From: Halobacteriovoraceae bacterium
GTDB taxonomy: Bacteria; Bdellovibrionota; Bacteriovoracia; Bacteriovoracales; Bacteriovoracaceae
Reading direction: 5' to 3'
DNA: 39,811 nucleotides
Assembly: GCA_018646195.1 (NCBI GenBank)
Contig: JABGVH010000127.1
Span: forward strand, 1-39,811
Under the pieces are notes generated by a model, which did no database searches, was not told the origin of the DNA, and worked only from the letters and a program-made list of their open reading frames with translations. The stretch's first letter is position 1. Every line of letters begins with the position of its first letter. This document shows, piece after piece, positions 8,561-16,531 of this stretch. A program made the translations under genes and the position numbers.

Positions 8561-8983
8561 ATGAAAGCAATTAAATTTACATTCCTTATTTTTAGTTTAT
8601 TTTTTTCGTTAGCTGCCTCCTCGGAGGATGACGTATTCATGGCCGGGTCTGATGACGTTAATGCGTTTGATAACCTAATCAAAAAATCTCGTAAGGCCAA
8701 GGGAAGTAGAAAATCGATTTTCAAAAAACGCCAAAAAAGAAGGCGGGAAGAACGGAAAGAAAGGCATCGATTGAATAGAGAGCAATTAGATGGACGAAAA
8801 AAATCACAGAAGCTAAGGCAACAACAATCGATAAGAGAAGTTCGACAAAAACAAAAGGACTTGCGACGAAAGCGTCGTTTATTAAAAGAAGACGATTTTC
8901 ATAAGGACCGCCGAGGGCAGCGTGGTATTAGGAAACGCAGGCAGAGAAGAGATAATAGCGACGGAACAACCACGGTCAATTAA
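8561..8983 (+). CDS. Secreted Arg/Lys-rich polycationic protein
   Basis: A signal peptide (MKAIKFTFLIFSLFFSLAAS) is followed by a short acidic stretch (SEDDVFMAGSDDVNAFDN) and then about 95 residues dominated by Arg, Lys, Gln and Glu with strong helical character. It has the same plan as the protein at 6778: signal, acidic spacer, basic rod. It lies 13 bases after the anti-sigma candidate, so it is very likely part of the sigma/anti-sigma operon and could be its effector. The stop codon overlaps the convergent gene at 8980 by four bases. No known family is recognised. Confidence 0.7.
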   Translation: MKAIKFTFLIFSLFFSLAASSEDDVFMAGSDDVNAFDNLIKKSRKAKGSRKSIFKKRQKRRREERKERHRLNREQLDGRKKSQKLRQQQSIREVRQKQKDLRRKRRLLKEDDFHKDRRGQRGIRKRRQRRDNSDGTTTVN

Positions 8984-9663
8984 TTGTATAATTTGTTAAA
9001 CTTGTAGGCGGGATTCGCTTTGACATCGGCCTTGTTGAGCTGATTTCTCATCTTTCTCACCAGTTTCTTTGGCCAGGATGTTTGCACCATCTTAACAATC
9101 CAATTTGGGATATTCCCCTTAAAGTCTGTTAAAAAGAGCATTTCAAACCAAGTCCAATGCTCTCCATTTGGTCCTAGCACAGGACGTAATGTGACACTTC
9201 CAAAATGTGTAACACCTTTTACAACATTTTCCGCGACAGGAGCATTTGGATAACTGTCTAATGAGTGCATTTCTATTCGAATTTCTTTATCTTTAGGGTA
9301 GTAATCCCCCTCCATTTTTAACAGAAAAACACGATCGTCAAAAGGCCATGGGGAATTATAATGAGCGTATTCTATTTTTGAATAGGGAGAGATATTGTTC
9401 AACGTTTTTGCCATTTTCATTTGGGGAACCCATTCTAGTTTCCTCGGGGTATCGGCCATTACTGTTAGAACTTTTGCAAGTGAGTGAACAACTATGGTTT
9501 GAAATTTGATAGGGACCATATCAGAGCCTTTTACCGACTCAACTGCCTTAAAAATCTTAACTCCATCTCGATCTGAATACTCGGTCCAAGTTAATTTTGG
9601 GATTTGAAACCCATGGGCCAAAAATGGAATTATTAAAAATAGTAAATAAGTAGGCTTGATCAA
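8980..9663 (-). CDS. Exported START/SRPBCC-domain lipid-binding protein
   Basis: It begins with a hydrophobic signal (IKPTYLLFLIIPFLAHG), followed by a START-like fold. Recognisable features are DRDGVKIFK near the N-terminus, ADTPRKLEWVP, the YAHYNSPWPFDDRVFLL segment typical of bacterial START proteins, and a long amphipathic C-terminal helix (WPKKLVRKMRNQLNKADV). START domains bind a single lipid or other hydrophobic ligand in a deep pocket. Export suggests a periplasmic lipid carrier or sensor. The start is TTG, chosen because AGGAG lies five bases upstream and no better start exists. The gene is divergent from the astacin-type protease at 9751. Confidence 0.8.
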   Translation of the reverse strand: MIKPTYLLFLIIPFLAHGFQIPKLTWTEYSDRDGVKIFKAVESVKGSDMVPIKFQTIVVHSLAKVLTVMADTPRKLEWVPQMKMAKTLNNISPYSKIEYAHYNSPWPFDDRVFLLKMEGDYYPKDKEIRIEMHSLDSYPNAPVAENVVKGVTHFGSVTLRPVLGPNGEHWTWFEMLFLTDFKGNIPNWIVKMVQTSWPKKLVRKMRNQLNKADVKANPAYKFNKLYN

Positions 9664-9671
9664 TTTTTCTC

Positions 9672-9689
9672 CTGTTAAAAGATTAACAG
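9672..9689. promoter_or_regulatory. Palindrome CTGTTA-N6-TAACAG in divergent intergenic region
   Basis: Two perfect six-base arms flank a six-base spacer between the divergent START-protein and protease genes. The left arm overlaps the Shine-Dalgarno of the START gene (CAGGAG on the minus strand). It could be an operator or a small hairpin. The short arms make chance a real alternative. Confidence 0.3.
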
Positions 9690-9750
9690 TTTTTGATAAT
9701 ATAAGCTAAGAAAAGGCTTGAATTATCAGCCTAACGCGAATAGTAAAATT

Positions 9751-10725
9751 ATGAAATCGACTGCACTATTACTGTCATCAATCTTTTTAGCCACCCTCAT
9801 CTATAAAAACTATTTTATAGCAGAAGAAATCTCTGAAGTCCCAAGCGAAGTAAAGTCAAAACAAAGAGTCCTAGTAGCAGCGAAAAAACCAGAAATTAGC
9901 ACTGGTAAGAGTAAACCTATGAAGAAACTCGTTATTTCGCGAGGAAGGACCAGGCAAAAAAGTCAGAATAATTCGAACGGTTTAAAAAGTGCCTACAAAA
10001 AGGCGGAGGACTATAGTTTTGTCGACGGAAAAGGGAATATCTTACTTGAGCAAGTTCTAGTCGTCGGAGATAAAGTTATTGCACATGGGGATGTTGTTAT
10101 CGGTGACTACAAAAAATTGAAAAATATTATAGAGAATGGAGGGGTATTAAAACTACTGAGGCCAAAACTTTGGACAAATGGAATAATTCCTTACACAATT
10201 TCGCCTGAATTAGAGGATATGGCCGGTACCGTGGAAAATGCCCTCAAGGCCTTTAAAAAAATTAAAGGGCTACGACTTCGCACCCGTACTGATGAAGAAA
10301 ATTATCTTCTATTTAAATTAGGGATACAAGATTGTTATAGTTTCTTGGGAATGCAGGGAGGAGAGCAGGCCATCTCCTTAACTCCAGGCTGTAGAGAAAA
10401 GGAGATTCGTCACGAGTTTATGCATGCGCTTGGATTTTTACACGAACAAAATAGGGAAGATCGAGATAACTTTGTGACTGTTCTGTGGCCAAATATTCCA
10501 GATAAACACCACCCTCAATTTAAGAAAATTCCTGGCGAATATATGTATGGAATGAACACCTCTTTTGACTTCAATTCAATAATGTTATACCCGCCTAACT
10601 CATTCGCCATAGATCTAAATGATTATACGATGGTAACGATAGAGGGGGATCCTTATCCAGTAAATCCTGGCAACTTAAGTCCCATAGACCTAGAACGAAT
10701 CAATACACTTTACCCGGCAAAATAA
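9751..10725 (+). CDS. Astacin-type (M12A) zinc metalloprotease
   Basis: The signature HEFMHALGFLHEQNREDRD gives the astacin pattern HExxHxxGxxHE: His221, Glu222, His225 and His231. It is followed by the Met-turn SIMLYP with Met278 and the switch Tyr280. These are the complete zinc and catalytic residues. An N-terminal hydrophobic segment (STALLLSSIFLATLIYKNYF) acts as signal or anchor. A Lys/Arg/Ser-rich pro-region of about 110 residues precedes the catalytic domain. I chose the ATG at 9751; an in-frame TTG at 9718 would add 11 residues but has poor spacing to its upstream purines. The protein probably acts outside the cytoplasm, cutting proteins in the periplasm or in prey or host material. 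It is convergent with the sixA-like gene, one base apart. Confidence 0.9.
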   Translation: MKSTALLLSSIFLATLIYKNYFIAEEISEVPSEVKSKQRVLVAAKKPEISTGKSKPMKKLVISRGRTRQKSQNNSNGLKSAYKKAEDYSFVDGKGNILLEQVLVVGDKVIAHGDVVIGDYKKLKNIIENGGVLKLLRPKLWTNGIIPYTISPELEDMAGTVENALKAFKKIKGLRLRTRTDEENYLLFKLGIQDCYSFLGMQGGEQAISLTPGCREKEIRHEFMHALGFLHEQNREDRDNFVTVLWPNIPDKHHPQFKKIPGEYMYGMNTSFDFNSIMLYPPNSFAIDLNDYTMVTIEGDPYPVNPGNLSPIDLERINTLYPAK

Positions 10726-10726
10726 A

Positions 10727-11188
10727 TTAGAGACCATTTATGTAGCGTACGAACTTCAGCTCGCTTTCTGTTTCTTTTGTTATCCAAACTAGACTGGCGG
10801 TTTCGAAACTAGCATTGAAACTTGGACCGCTTGAAGAGTCCAATAAGCGTTGGGCCATCAGGCCCATAAATGGCATATGCCCAACTAACATAGTGTCCTC
10901 GATACTTTTTAACAATTCAGTATCCCAAAAGTTAATGGGGGAATTAGGGCAGAGGTTCTCAGATAGGCCGAGCTCAATGGGTAGATTTAATTTTTCTTTT
11001 ATTATACTGGCGGTTTCTCTCGCGCGGTAAAGGCCTGAATGTATAATTTTCCGGGGGCGTATTTGTTCTATTTCAAGTAGTTTGGCGGCGAGACTCTCAA
11101 CTTCTAAAATTCCTTTCTTACTTAGAACTCTTTCGAAGTCTGATCGATCATTTTCGGAATGGCCATGGCGAACCAAAAAGATATTCAT
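10727..11188 (-). CDS. sixA: SixA-like phosphohistidine phosphatase
   Basis: At 153 residues it is a small histidine phosphatase. The N-terminal LVRHGHSE holds the catalytic Arg7-His8-Gly9. The second catalytic histidine is in MLVGHMPFM, and IHSGLYRARETA matches the usual SGxxRAxxTA segment. SixA proteins dephosphorylate phosphohistidine on phosphotransfer proteins. With a hybrid kinase 0.7 kb away such a role is conceivable, but the gene is not in that operon. Its Shine-Dalgarno (AGGGAG) lies within the right arm of a palindrome at 11197-11220. Confidence 0.88.
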   Translation of the reverse strand: MNIFLVRHGHSENDRSDFERVLSKKGILEVESLAAKLLEIEQIRPRKIIHSGLYRARETASIIKEKLNLPIELGLSENLCPNSPINFWDTELLKSIEDTMLVGHMPFMGLMAQRLLDSSSGPSFNASFETASLVWITKETESELKFVRYINGL

Positions 11189-11196
11189 GTATTTCT

Positions 11197-11220
11197 CCCT
11201 TGCATATTAGTATACAAGGG
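11197..11220 (-). promoter_or_regulatory. Palindrome overlapping the sixA ribosome binding site
   Basis: CCCTTG and CAAGGG arms, extended by ATA/TAT inside, enclose TTAG with one mismatch. Read on the minus strand, the right arm contains the sixA Shine-Dalgarno, so RNA folding would mask it. As DNA it is also a 24-bp near-palindrome that could be an operator. Confidence 0.4.
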
Positions 11221-11222
11221 AA

Positions 11223-11330
11223 TTAATTTTCATACTCATCATAAAATTTAAAAAACAATGACCAGAATGAACGTTTAAACAGGAATAGCTTTTTCTCAGG
11301 CTCTTTTTCTTCTATGGCATTTGATTGCAT
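11223..11330 (-). CDS. Small ORF of 35 residues upstream of sixA
   Basis: ATG (11330-11328) is preceded by GGAG seven bases upstream. The frame encodes MQSNAIEEKEPEKKLFLFKR... and ends in FYDEYEN before TAA at 11223. The peptide is charged, with an acidic/Lys N-terminal half and an aromatic, mildly hydrophobic second half (FWSLFFKFYDEYE), possibly an amphipathic membrane-touching helix. It ends three bases from the palindrome in front of sixA, so the two genes may be translationally linked. No homologue is recognised. Support is the good ribosome site and position only. Confidence 0.4.
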   Translation of the reverse strand: MQSNAIEEKEPEKKLFLFKRSFWSLFFKFYDEYEN

Positions 11331-11445
11331 TTCATTTCTCCAAAGGGGAAGGAAATATTCCAAGCAAATACCTATCGGATAAACTCAAGTAATAGTTTAC
11401 TATAATGTTTAAATACCTTTTAAAAACAACTCGTTAGAATGTCTT

Positions 11446-11760
11446 TTATTGGCAAGAAACTGATTTGGCGCAAATTCTTTCACTGTGATTCCCATAAGTC
11501 ACACAGTTGGCAATGGCCGCTCGTACATTATCACCAGCATAACTTTTTGCAGAACAATGAGTGCGGTAACTACGGCAGCTGACAGAGCGAGCGCATGTTC
11601 TAAGGTTCTGGTTCATTAAGCTGACACAACTTTGAATGACTTCTTTAACAGAGTCTGCCGCTATGCTTTTAGAAGAGCACATGACCTTGTACTGATCTGT
11701 TGAACTGGCAAAGGCCGAAGTTGTAAGTGTCAAAAGCGTTAAAATTAAAAGCTTCTTCAT
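11446..11760 (-). CDS. Secreted Cys-rich protein with two tandem repeats
   Basis: I start at the ATG at 11760, preceded by GGGAGG, which gives a clean signal peptide (KKLLILTLLTLTTSAFA) and a mature protein of about 85 residues. The mature part is two imperfect copies of a unit of about 42 residues. Copy one runs from YKVMCSSKS to RTCARSVSC; copy two runs from YRTHCSAKS to RICAKSVSC. Each has four Cys at equivalent positions and a central A(A/G)D(S/N)V segment, so two to four disulfides are likely after export. No family is recognised. Small disulfide-rich exported proteins can be surface, inhibitor or toxin-like factors, but the sequence does not decide. The longer in-frame ORF to 11865 lacks a signal at its start. 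Confidence 0.8.
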   Translation of the reverse strand: MKKLLILTLLTLTTSAFASSTDQYKVMCSSKSIAADSVKEVIQSCVSLMNQNLRTCARSVSCRSYRTHCSAKSYAGDNVRAAIANCVTYGNHSERICAKSVSCQ

Positions 11761-11909
11761 AAATCCTCCCGAATAGATTACGTCTGTGAAAACTATGCCT
11801 GAGCAAAATCTTTCAGTCAATTGAGGATTACTATTATAAAACTGCGAAATCATTAATCTTTCCACCTGATTTTACCGATTTAGAGATGTACAACCATTAG
11901 TGAGATCGA

Positions 11910-14900
11910 ATGAAGAAATATAGTTTTTCTATTGTTTCAAAAATTACCATTTTGGTCATAGGTCTAGTAATGATTACGGCGACCCTTGTCGGTATGGTTT
12001 TTTATTATGGAAATAATAGATTCCTTCTTCAAAATGAATTTCGAAACTTGGCCCGCAAAACTGAATTGCTTGCTCCTAGCTTAGTTAATGGTATTAACGA
12101 AGGCAAAAGAGATTTAAAATTTCTTATTCAAACTGAGGATTTATTATCTTACGCGATCAAAGATAATAAACGAAAGAGAAAGAAGCTTAAAACTATCTTC
12201 ACTGAATATTTGAAGGCCAAAAATATTCAATCAATTACCTTAATTCCTTATTCTAAAACTTTTAAAGCGCTAAGGGTTTCTAAAGTACCGCTAGAGCGCG
12301 CTAACTTTGCACCATTCAAGATTTCTGAGATTGAAAGATGGCAAAGTGTTGAAGAGCAGAAAGGCGGAGTTAGTATTTCAGGTGTTTCACTAAGAAAAAT
12401 CAGTGGAGAAGTAGTTCTTCCTGAACGTCCAGAATTACATATCGCAAAAGAATTATACTTAGGAGACATTCGTGTTGGTTACTTAATCCTAACCATAGAT
12501 TATGGGCCCAATATAAAAAATCTAGTTAATTCAGTGGAACAGAACTATCGCGTCTTGATTTTTAATCCCGATGGAGATTATCTCTATGGCCCTGATAAGA
12601 AAAAGAACTTTGGGTTTGATAAGGGAAGCAGATCGTTGGTTCAAAATGATTATAGAGAATTAGGCAGTTTCTTAACTGGCAGGGCCTCCACTTATTCCCG
12701 TTTTTTAGAAAAGAAGAATCGTGAAATTATTCATGTCCTAAAAGTTCCTCTAGAAGAGAAAAACCCTAAAAGCTACTTGGGACTGGCCCTCATTACGCCT
12801 CATGATAAAGCGGTTAACGCCGGAGTAGTTGTTAGAAGAAGAAGTTTTATCATAACTATTTTGATTATTGTCTTTGGTGGGATAGGAGCTTGGATTTTTT
12901 CTCACTTTATTACCAGGAGTTTAAATTATATAACGGATATTGCTGAGAGATATACCAAAGGTGAAACAAGTCTCGAGATTAATGTCGACTCTAACGACGA
13001 AATTGGACTACTTGCCCTGACCTTCCAGGGAATGATTAGACAAGTTAATGAACGAACAAGAATATTAAAAAGACTCGAAAGAGAATCGAGGGAAGATAAA
13101 AATCAAGCAGAAGAAGCAAGCAGGGCAAAAACTCTACTATTAGTAGACCTAAAGAAACAAAAAGAAGAGATAGAAAAGGTATCGCGAGATAAAGATGAAT
13201 TACTTGCAATTGTGTCGCATGATCTAAAGAACCCGCTTGCTGTTGTTGAAACAAGTATGGATATTATAATGGAGGATGCTGGAGACGACTTTAGCCTGAC
13301 CCAAAAAGACCTCTTACGAAGATCCAAAAATAGCGCCCGCTTTGCTCTAAACTTAATTACCGACTTACTCGATTTGGCCCGTCTGGAGGGGGGAATCAAG
13401 TTAGATTTTGAAAAATTTAGCGTTAAAGAGTTAATTGAAAATAGTATTGACGCTCACTATCTAAAAGCTGAACAAAAAAATATAACAGTTAATACAAACT
13501 TTAAAGGTGATTTTTCGGTTTATGCCGATTATGCCAGAATCATCCAAGTCATAAATAATATTCTCGGCAATTCAATTAAATTTACTCCACAAGATGGTGA
13601 AATTAATTTTTCACTTAGCGTAAGAGAAGCAGAGGAAAATGAAAGCCTGAAAGAAAAAATACTAATTATAAAAATCTCAGATAATGGACCAGGCATTCCA
13701 GCAGACAAGATTGATAAGATTTTCAACAAGTATGAGCAGGCACGTTCAAAAGACCGAGAAATTGGTACAGGTCTGGGATTGGCCATTTGCGAAAATATTT
13801 GCTCTCTGCATGATGGTAAAATATGGGCCGAGTCTACCGAGGGAGAAGGTGCTACTTTTACAATTGAAATTCCAAGAGTAATGGAAGCGGTTTCAGCGCA
13901 ACAAAGTTCTCAAACGACACAGAAAAATATTTTAGTAATCGATGATTCCGCAGATACCCGGAATTTTATAAATAATATTTTGGATCAAAAAATCTATAAA
14001 ATTACAGAGGCCACGAATGGGGTGGAAGGGCTTGCTCTTCTAGAAAGTGAAACGCCAGACCTTATTCTTCTAGACCTAGAAATGCCTGAAATGGATGGCA
14101 TCGAAACTTTAAAAAAGCTTAGAGGTAATCCAAAGTTCGTAGATACTGATATCGTCATAATTTCAGAGCACCTAGGCGAAAATGAGCTTGAATTTGTCAA
14201 TCGTGAAGCAAATGATTATTTGAGAAAACCTTTCCATCCCCAAGAGTTTTTGGAAAAAATAGAGCACGTCCTTTCTGACCCTTTTGAGAAAGAACTCGAT
14301 TCGTTAAAACGAACTGTTCTTATCGTAGATGACGAAGAGGCGATAAGAGATTTAGTGGCAGAATATTTTCAAGAAGCTGGGTTCAATGCCATTACCGGGA
14401 AAAACGGTATGGAAGCACTTTTTCTCTTTAAGAAATATCCTATCGACGTACTTGTTTCCGACATACGTATGCCACAAGTAGACGGATTGATGCTCTCTCG
14501 AATGATCTCCAAAGAAGACCCAGAAGTGCCAATTGTGCTTATGTCAGGAAATGTCGTCGAGCTACCAGAAGAGCTTAAGAAAAAGCTCGGTGTCGCCAAA
14601 CTAGTATCTAAGCCCTTTGAGCTAGACGTATTTGGACAATTAGTTTTAGACCTTTTGGACGAGAGAGGAATAACAGCTCCCAGAAAAACAGATAAGACGG
14701 CTAAAACTAAAAATAAGAAGAAAAAAGCTACCGTCAAAGAGCCAGAGCTTAAGATTGTGGCCTCCCAGACAGAAAAGAGCGAAGCTGCCAGTGCTATCAA
14801 AGGAGGAAACCTACTTCTAGTTGACGACTCTGAAGATATGCAAACCCTCTTTAAACTTTTAATGAAAAAGGAACCATTTGAAATTGAGATTGCCGAAAAT

Positions 14901-15170
14901 GGAAAACTAGGGCTAGAAAAATTTAAAAAAGGTGATTACCAATTTGTTTTTATGGATATCAATATGCCTGTGATGGATGGGGTAGAAGCCGTTCAAAAAA
15001 TGCGAAAATGGGAAAAAAGTAAAAATAAGTCTACCCCCATTATCGCAATCACCGCAAATGACTCAGCCGAAGATATAAAAAAATATATAGAATCGGGTTT
15101 TAATCGACATATCTCAAAACCTATAAGCAAACAAAAGATTTTAGGGATGATGGAAAAAAAAGCTTCTTAA
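11910..15170 (+). CDS. Hybrid sensor histidine kinase with three receiver domains
   Basis: In order: TM helix 9-31; an extracytoplasmic sensor of about 275 residues; TM about 311-331; HAMP about 331-380; a coiled coil; HisKA with His437 in VSHDLKNPLA; HATPase_c with N-box NILGNSIKFTP, DNGPGIP and GTGLGLAI. Three receivers follow, starting near 672, 801 and 966, with phospho-acceptors Asp722 (LDLEMPEMDG), Asp851 (SDIRMPQVDG) and Asp1016 (MDINMPVMDG). A Lys-rich linker (about 924-945) separates the last two. Each receiver retains the acidic pair and a Lys. There is no Hpt domain, so phosphate would move to a separate partner. The next gene begins nine bases later and encodes a pseudo-receiver with a cNMP domain, a likely partner. 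The sensor ligand is unknown. Confidence 0.95.
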   Translation: MKKYSFSIVSKITILVIGLVMITATLVGMVFYYGNNRFLLQNEFRNLARKTELLAPSLVNGINEGKRDLKFLIQTEDLLSYAIKDNKRKRKKLKTIFTEYLKAKNIQSITLIPYSKTFKALRVSKVPLERANFAPFKISEIERWQSVEEQKGGVSISGVSLRKISGEVVLPERPELHIAKELYLGDIRVGYLILTIDYGPNIKNLVNSVEQNYRVLIFNPDGDYLYGPDKKKNFGFDKGSRSLVQNDYRELGSFLTGRASTYSRFLEKKNREIIHVLKVPLEEKNPKSYLGLALITPHDKAVNAGVVVRRRSFIITILIIVFGGIGAWIFSHFITRSLNYITDIAERYTKGETSLEINVDSNDEIGLLALTFQGMIRQVNERTRILKRLERESREDKNQAEEASRAKTLLLVDLKKQKEEIEKVSRDKDELLAIVSHDLKNPLAVVETSMDIIMEDAGDDFSLTQKDLLRRSKNSARFALNLITDLLDLARLEGGIKLDFEKFSVKELIENSIDAHYLKAEQKNITVNTNFKGDFSVYADYARIIQVINNILGNSIKFTPQDGEINFSLSVREAEENESLKEKILIIKISDNGPGIPADKIDKIFNKYEQARSKDREIGTGLGLAICENICSLHDGKIWAESTEGEGATFTIEIPRVMEAVSAQQSSQTTQKNILVIDDSADTRNFINNILDQKIYKITEATNGVEGLALLESETPDLILLDLEMPEMDGIETLKKLRGNPKFVDTDIVIISEHLGENELEFVNREANDYLRKPFHPQEFLEKIEHVLSDPFEKELDSLKRTVLIVDDEEAIRDLVAEYFQEAGFNAITGKNGMEALFLFKKYPIDVLVSDIRMPQVDGLMLSRMISKEDPEVPIVLMSGNVVELPEELKKKLGVAKLVSKPFELDVFGQLVLDLLDERGITAPRKTDKTAKTKNKKKKATVKEPELKIVASQTEKSEAASAIKGGNLLLVDDSEDMQTLFKLLMKKEPFEIEIAENGKLGLEKFKKGDYQFVFMDINMPVMDGVEAVQKMRKWEKSKNKSTPIIAITANDSAEDIKKYIESGFNRHISKPISKQKILGMMEKKAS

Positions 15171-15179
15171 GGTAAAAGT

Positions 15180-15965
15180 ATGGCAAGTGAAGACGAACAA
15201 TTAATGTACCTTTCAAGTGGTCGAAAGATTATTTTTTTGATTGACCCTGATATACAACTTTTAAAAAAAATTGGCAGCACCATAGCCGAAAAATTTGTAG
15301 ATTACGAAGTTATAGCAATGGACAATTTAGAAGAGGCCCGTGAAGAAATGCAAGAGAACCGGCCTTCAGTAATAGTGACAGCTTTAAGTTTTCCTGATGG
15401 CAGCTCCTCGGTAGAGTTCATGAAAGATTTAAAAAATCATGAACTAACCAAGAAGATTGCTCTAATCGCTATTGCCACTAGGGGAGAGCTTGAGGAAAAC
15501 TCAGATTTCTTAGAAAGACATAGTGTTGAGATGGTACCTAAGGCGATTCGTATTCCATACTTGTTAGGTGTGGTCTCTAGCTCGATTCAGACCGCCAGTG
15601 CGGTAGTTTACGAAGTTAAGAATTTAGAGGCCGGAGACATTCTTTTCCAGGAAGGCGATAAAAGTGAGCATATTTATGTCCTCAATAATGGCCACCTGCA
15701 TGTATATAAAGACAAAAATGGTGAGGAATTTCCGATTGCAGACATAACTGAACGCCAACTAATTGGAGAAATGGCCTTTCTCGACAAGAGCCTTAGGTCG
15801 GCAAGTGTTAGAGCGGTTTCAAATTGCGAAGTAATAGTTTTAAAACTTGGTGATATCGATTCATTTATAAAAGAACAACCCTTCTGGCTGGGAATGATCC
15901 TTCAGACCCTGGCAAATCGCTTGAAAGACTCGAATCGTAAAATAATGGAGCTAACCAGCTCTTAG
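15180..15965 (+). CDS. Pseudo-receiver fused to cyclic-nucleotide-binding domain
   Basis: Residues about 15-135 have a receiver fold (IFLIDPDIQLL start), but the expected phospho-acceptor position is Ala68 in VIVTALSFPDG, so it should not be phosphorylated on Asp. Residues about 145-255 are a cNMP-binding beta-roll, with AGDILFQEGDKSEHIYVLNNG and the phosphate cassette IGEMAFLDKSLRSASVRA, which retains the Glu and Arg. No DNA-binding helix-turn-helix follows, unlike Crp. It probably acts as a signalling adaptor that binds cAMP, cGMP or a related ligand rather than as a transcription factor. It lies nine bases downstream of the hybrid kinase, so it is co-transcribed, and it converges with the receiver gene at 15962 with a four-base stop overlap. 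Confidence 0.88.
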   Translation: MASEDEQLMYLSSGRKIIFLIDPDIQLLKKIGSTIAEKFVDYEVIAMDNLEEAREEMQENRPSVIVTALSFPDGSSSVEFMKDLKNHELTKKIALIAIATRGELEENSDFLERHSVEMVPKAIRIPYLLGVVSSSIQTASAVVYEVKNLEAGDILFQEGDKSEHIYVLNNGHLHVYKDKNGEEFPIADITERQLIGEMAFLDKSLRSASVRAVSNCEVIVLKLGDIDSFIKEQPFWLGMILQTLANRLKDSNRKIMELTSS

Positions 15966-16390
15966 GCCTTTTTGCGAATAGGCTTTATTTCTTCAGCCTC
16001 ATCCAGTTTGCCCTCTAAGACTTTTTTAACAACTTCTAAAAGTTCATCTTTTGTAAAAGGCTTCATCAGTGCTCTCAAAGCACCAAAAGATACCGCTTTA
16101 TTTAAGACAATAGCCGCCACAATTTCTTTAGCATCAGAATTTCCACCTTCCGACACCACCAGCACTTTCATGTCGGGAAAAGCTTGGATAATTTTGCAAG
16201 TAAGGTCGATTCCATTTATCCCAGGCATCAAAATATCAGTTATTACCAAGTCAAATTGCGCCATTTGAAGACGCTCCATCGCTTGTTCACCATCTGGAAC
16301 GATGACAACTTCATGGCCATCACCCTTAAGGTAATGAAACATCAAATTGAGAATGTCGACATCGTCGTCTACGACCAGGATTTTTTTCAT
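15962..16390 (-). CDS. Stand-alone CheY-like response regulator
   Basis: This 142-residue single receiver has the acidic cluster VVDDD (8-10), phospho-acceptor Asp52 in ITDILMPGING, a Ser in VLVVSEGG and the conserved Lys in LMKPF. A short charged tail (EEIKPIRKKA) replaces any output domain. It is a candidate receiver of phosphate from the adjacent hybrid kinase system, or a shuttle to a distant target. On the minus strand, a good -10 (TATAAT) lies about 14 bases before the ATG. No clear -35 is visible. Confidence 0.92.
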   Translation of the reverse strand: MKKILVVDDDVDILNLMFHYLKGDGHEVVIVPDGEQAMERLQMAQFDLVITDILMPGINGIDLTCKIIQAFPDMKVLVVSEGGNSDAKEIVAAIVLNKAVSFGALRALMKPFTKDELLEVVKKVLEGKLDEAEEIKPIRKKA

Positions 16391-16531
16391 AAGCTTTCGA
16401 TATTATTATAATAGTTAAATACAATCACCCCTAATTAATTTTTATTAACATTCCCGACTTAAAAGCTCAGAAGATTGCACAGCCCTCAAAATCCCTTTAC
16501 TATAGAAGATAGTTTTTTGTTTAGGGGATTT

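Noticed and set aside
8320-8724. Minus-strand 134-codon frame across the anti-sigma and basic genes
   Set aside because: Runs antisense through two well-supported genes with no domain or ribosome site.
14369-14800. Minus-strand 143-codon Ser/Leu-rich frame inside the hybrid kinase
   Set aside because: Antisense to receiver 2, low-complexity composition, no start signal.
16475-16531. Upstream TTG start for the first tandem paralogue
   Set aside because: It would place 19 polar residues before the signal peptide; the ATG at 16532 has a good Shine-Dalgarno.
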